NCBI GenBank assembly: GCA_038206355.1
Contig: JBBRAY010000006.1
Location: 1 to 64,000 of the forward strand
DNA: 64,000 bases
Direction: 5' to 3'
DNA from: JAPLDB01 sp038206355
GTDB taxonomy: Bacteria; Bacteroidota; Bacteroidia; AKYH767-A; 2013-40CM-41-45
Positions 63,894-64,000 of the stretch are shown here, piece by piece. Positions within the stretch are counted from its first letter, which is position 1. Each line of letters opens with the position of its first letter. The notes beneath the pieces are model-generated. The model was given only the letters and a program-made list of their open reading frames with translations, had not been told where the DNA came from and searched no databases. The position numbers and the translations under genes were made by a program.

Positions 63894-64000
63894 ATGAAAA
63901 AAAATAATTGCAACCGGAGATTACTAAATATATTTTTTATTCTTTTCTTTTTTTGCTCCTCTACAATGGCTCAGAATGTGGCGTTTATTGGAACAGACAA
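63894..64000 (+). CDS. Exported protein, 5' end only
   Basis: The frame opens at ATG 63894 and runs off the window end. The first 35 residues are a Sec signal peptide: basic start (MKKNNCNRRLLN), hydrophobic core (IFFILFFFCSST) and cleavage after MAQ. The mature start reads NVAFIGTD. It is probably another secreted or surface protein; nothing more can be said. Confidence 0.7.
   Translation, partial: MKKNNCNRRLLNIFFILFFFCSSTMAQNVAFIGTD

Overview
The window looks like a chromosomal stretch of a Bacteroidota (Bacteroidetes) bacterium, probably a Chitinophagales/Sphingobacteriia-type environmental lineage. The signs are several giant secreted proteins with C-terminal type IX secretion (T9SS) sorting domains, promoters of the TTTG...TAnnTTTG type, a tRNA without an encoded CCA end, few Shine-Dalgarno sites, and a type VI secretion system of the Bacteroidetes-specific subtype iii (T6SSiii). 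The order is an inference from style; no rRNA or phylogenetic marker is present.

Layout. 1-550: a tRNA-Val(UAC) gene flanked by two broken tRNA-like copies, with a small GIY-YIG nuclease gene whose last codons run into one of them. 593-6861: ordinary genes (lipoprotein hydrolase, outer-membrane-type protein, glutamate dehydrogenase, secreted propeller-like protein, LysM glucosaminidase). 7273-16118: secreted proteins including a 2255-residue SprB-repeat surface protein. 16119-17335: a gene-free gap. 17336-22288: a coupled operon of three exported proteins. 22390-26412: a ten-repeat T9SS adhesin. 26494-34817: an outer-membrane barrel with thrombospondin-type-3 repeats, a PKD-domain membrane protein (TssP-like), an exported unknown, TssR, and a fused ABC ATPase-permease. 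35189-37651: the TssH/ClpV ATPase. 37902-38720: a sigma factor and a small partner, divergent from tssB. 38906-42900: sheath (TssB, TssC) and three tube proteins (TssD/Hcp). 43008-50556: VgrG, an unknown, PAAR and an effector island with three HExxH proteins, a lipoprotein and a DUF4123 adaptor. 50649-54026: baseplate TssE, TssF, TssG. 54036-56567: TssK, TssN, TssO on the opposite strand. 57124-62091: another giant T9SS protein. 62580-64000: small genes and the start of a further exported protein.

How it fits together. TssB/C form the contractile sheath, TssD the inner tube, VgrG plus PAAR the spike, TssE/F/G/K the baseplate and TssH the sheath recycler. TssN/O, the TssP-like protein and TssR make the trans-envelope part that replaces TssJLM in subtype iii. 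Proteins between 17336 and 34817 that are not known T6SS parts (NTF2-like/TPR operon, barrel, ABC transporter) sit in the same direction and are candidate envelope accessories. The metalloprotease-like proteins next to VgrG/PAAR and DUF4123 are the probable cargo.

The most unusual points are: a TssE carrying an inserted heavy-metal-binding zinc-finger-like segment; a triple metalloprotease effector island; an FtsEX/MacB-like ABC protein translationally overlapping tssR; a TssH whose first ATPase site lacks the Walker B glutamate; a GIY-YIG gene that ends inside a tRNA mimic; and several families of dispersed intergenic palindromes.
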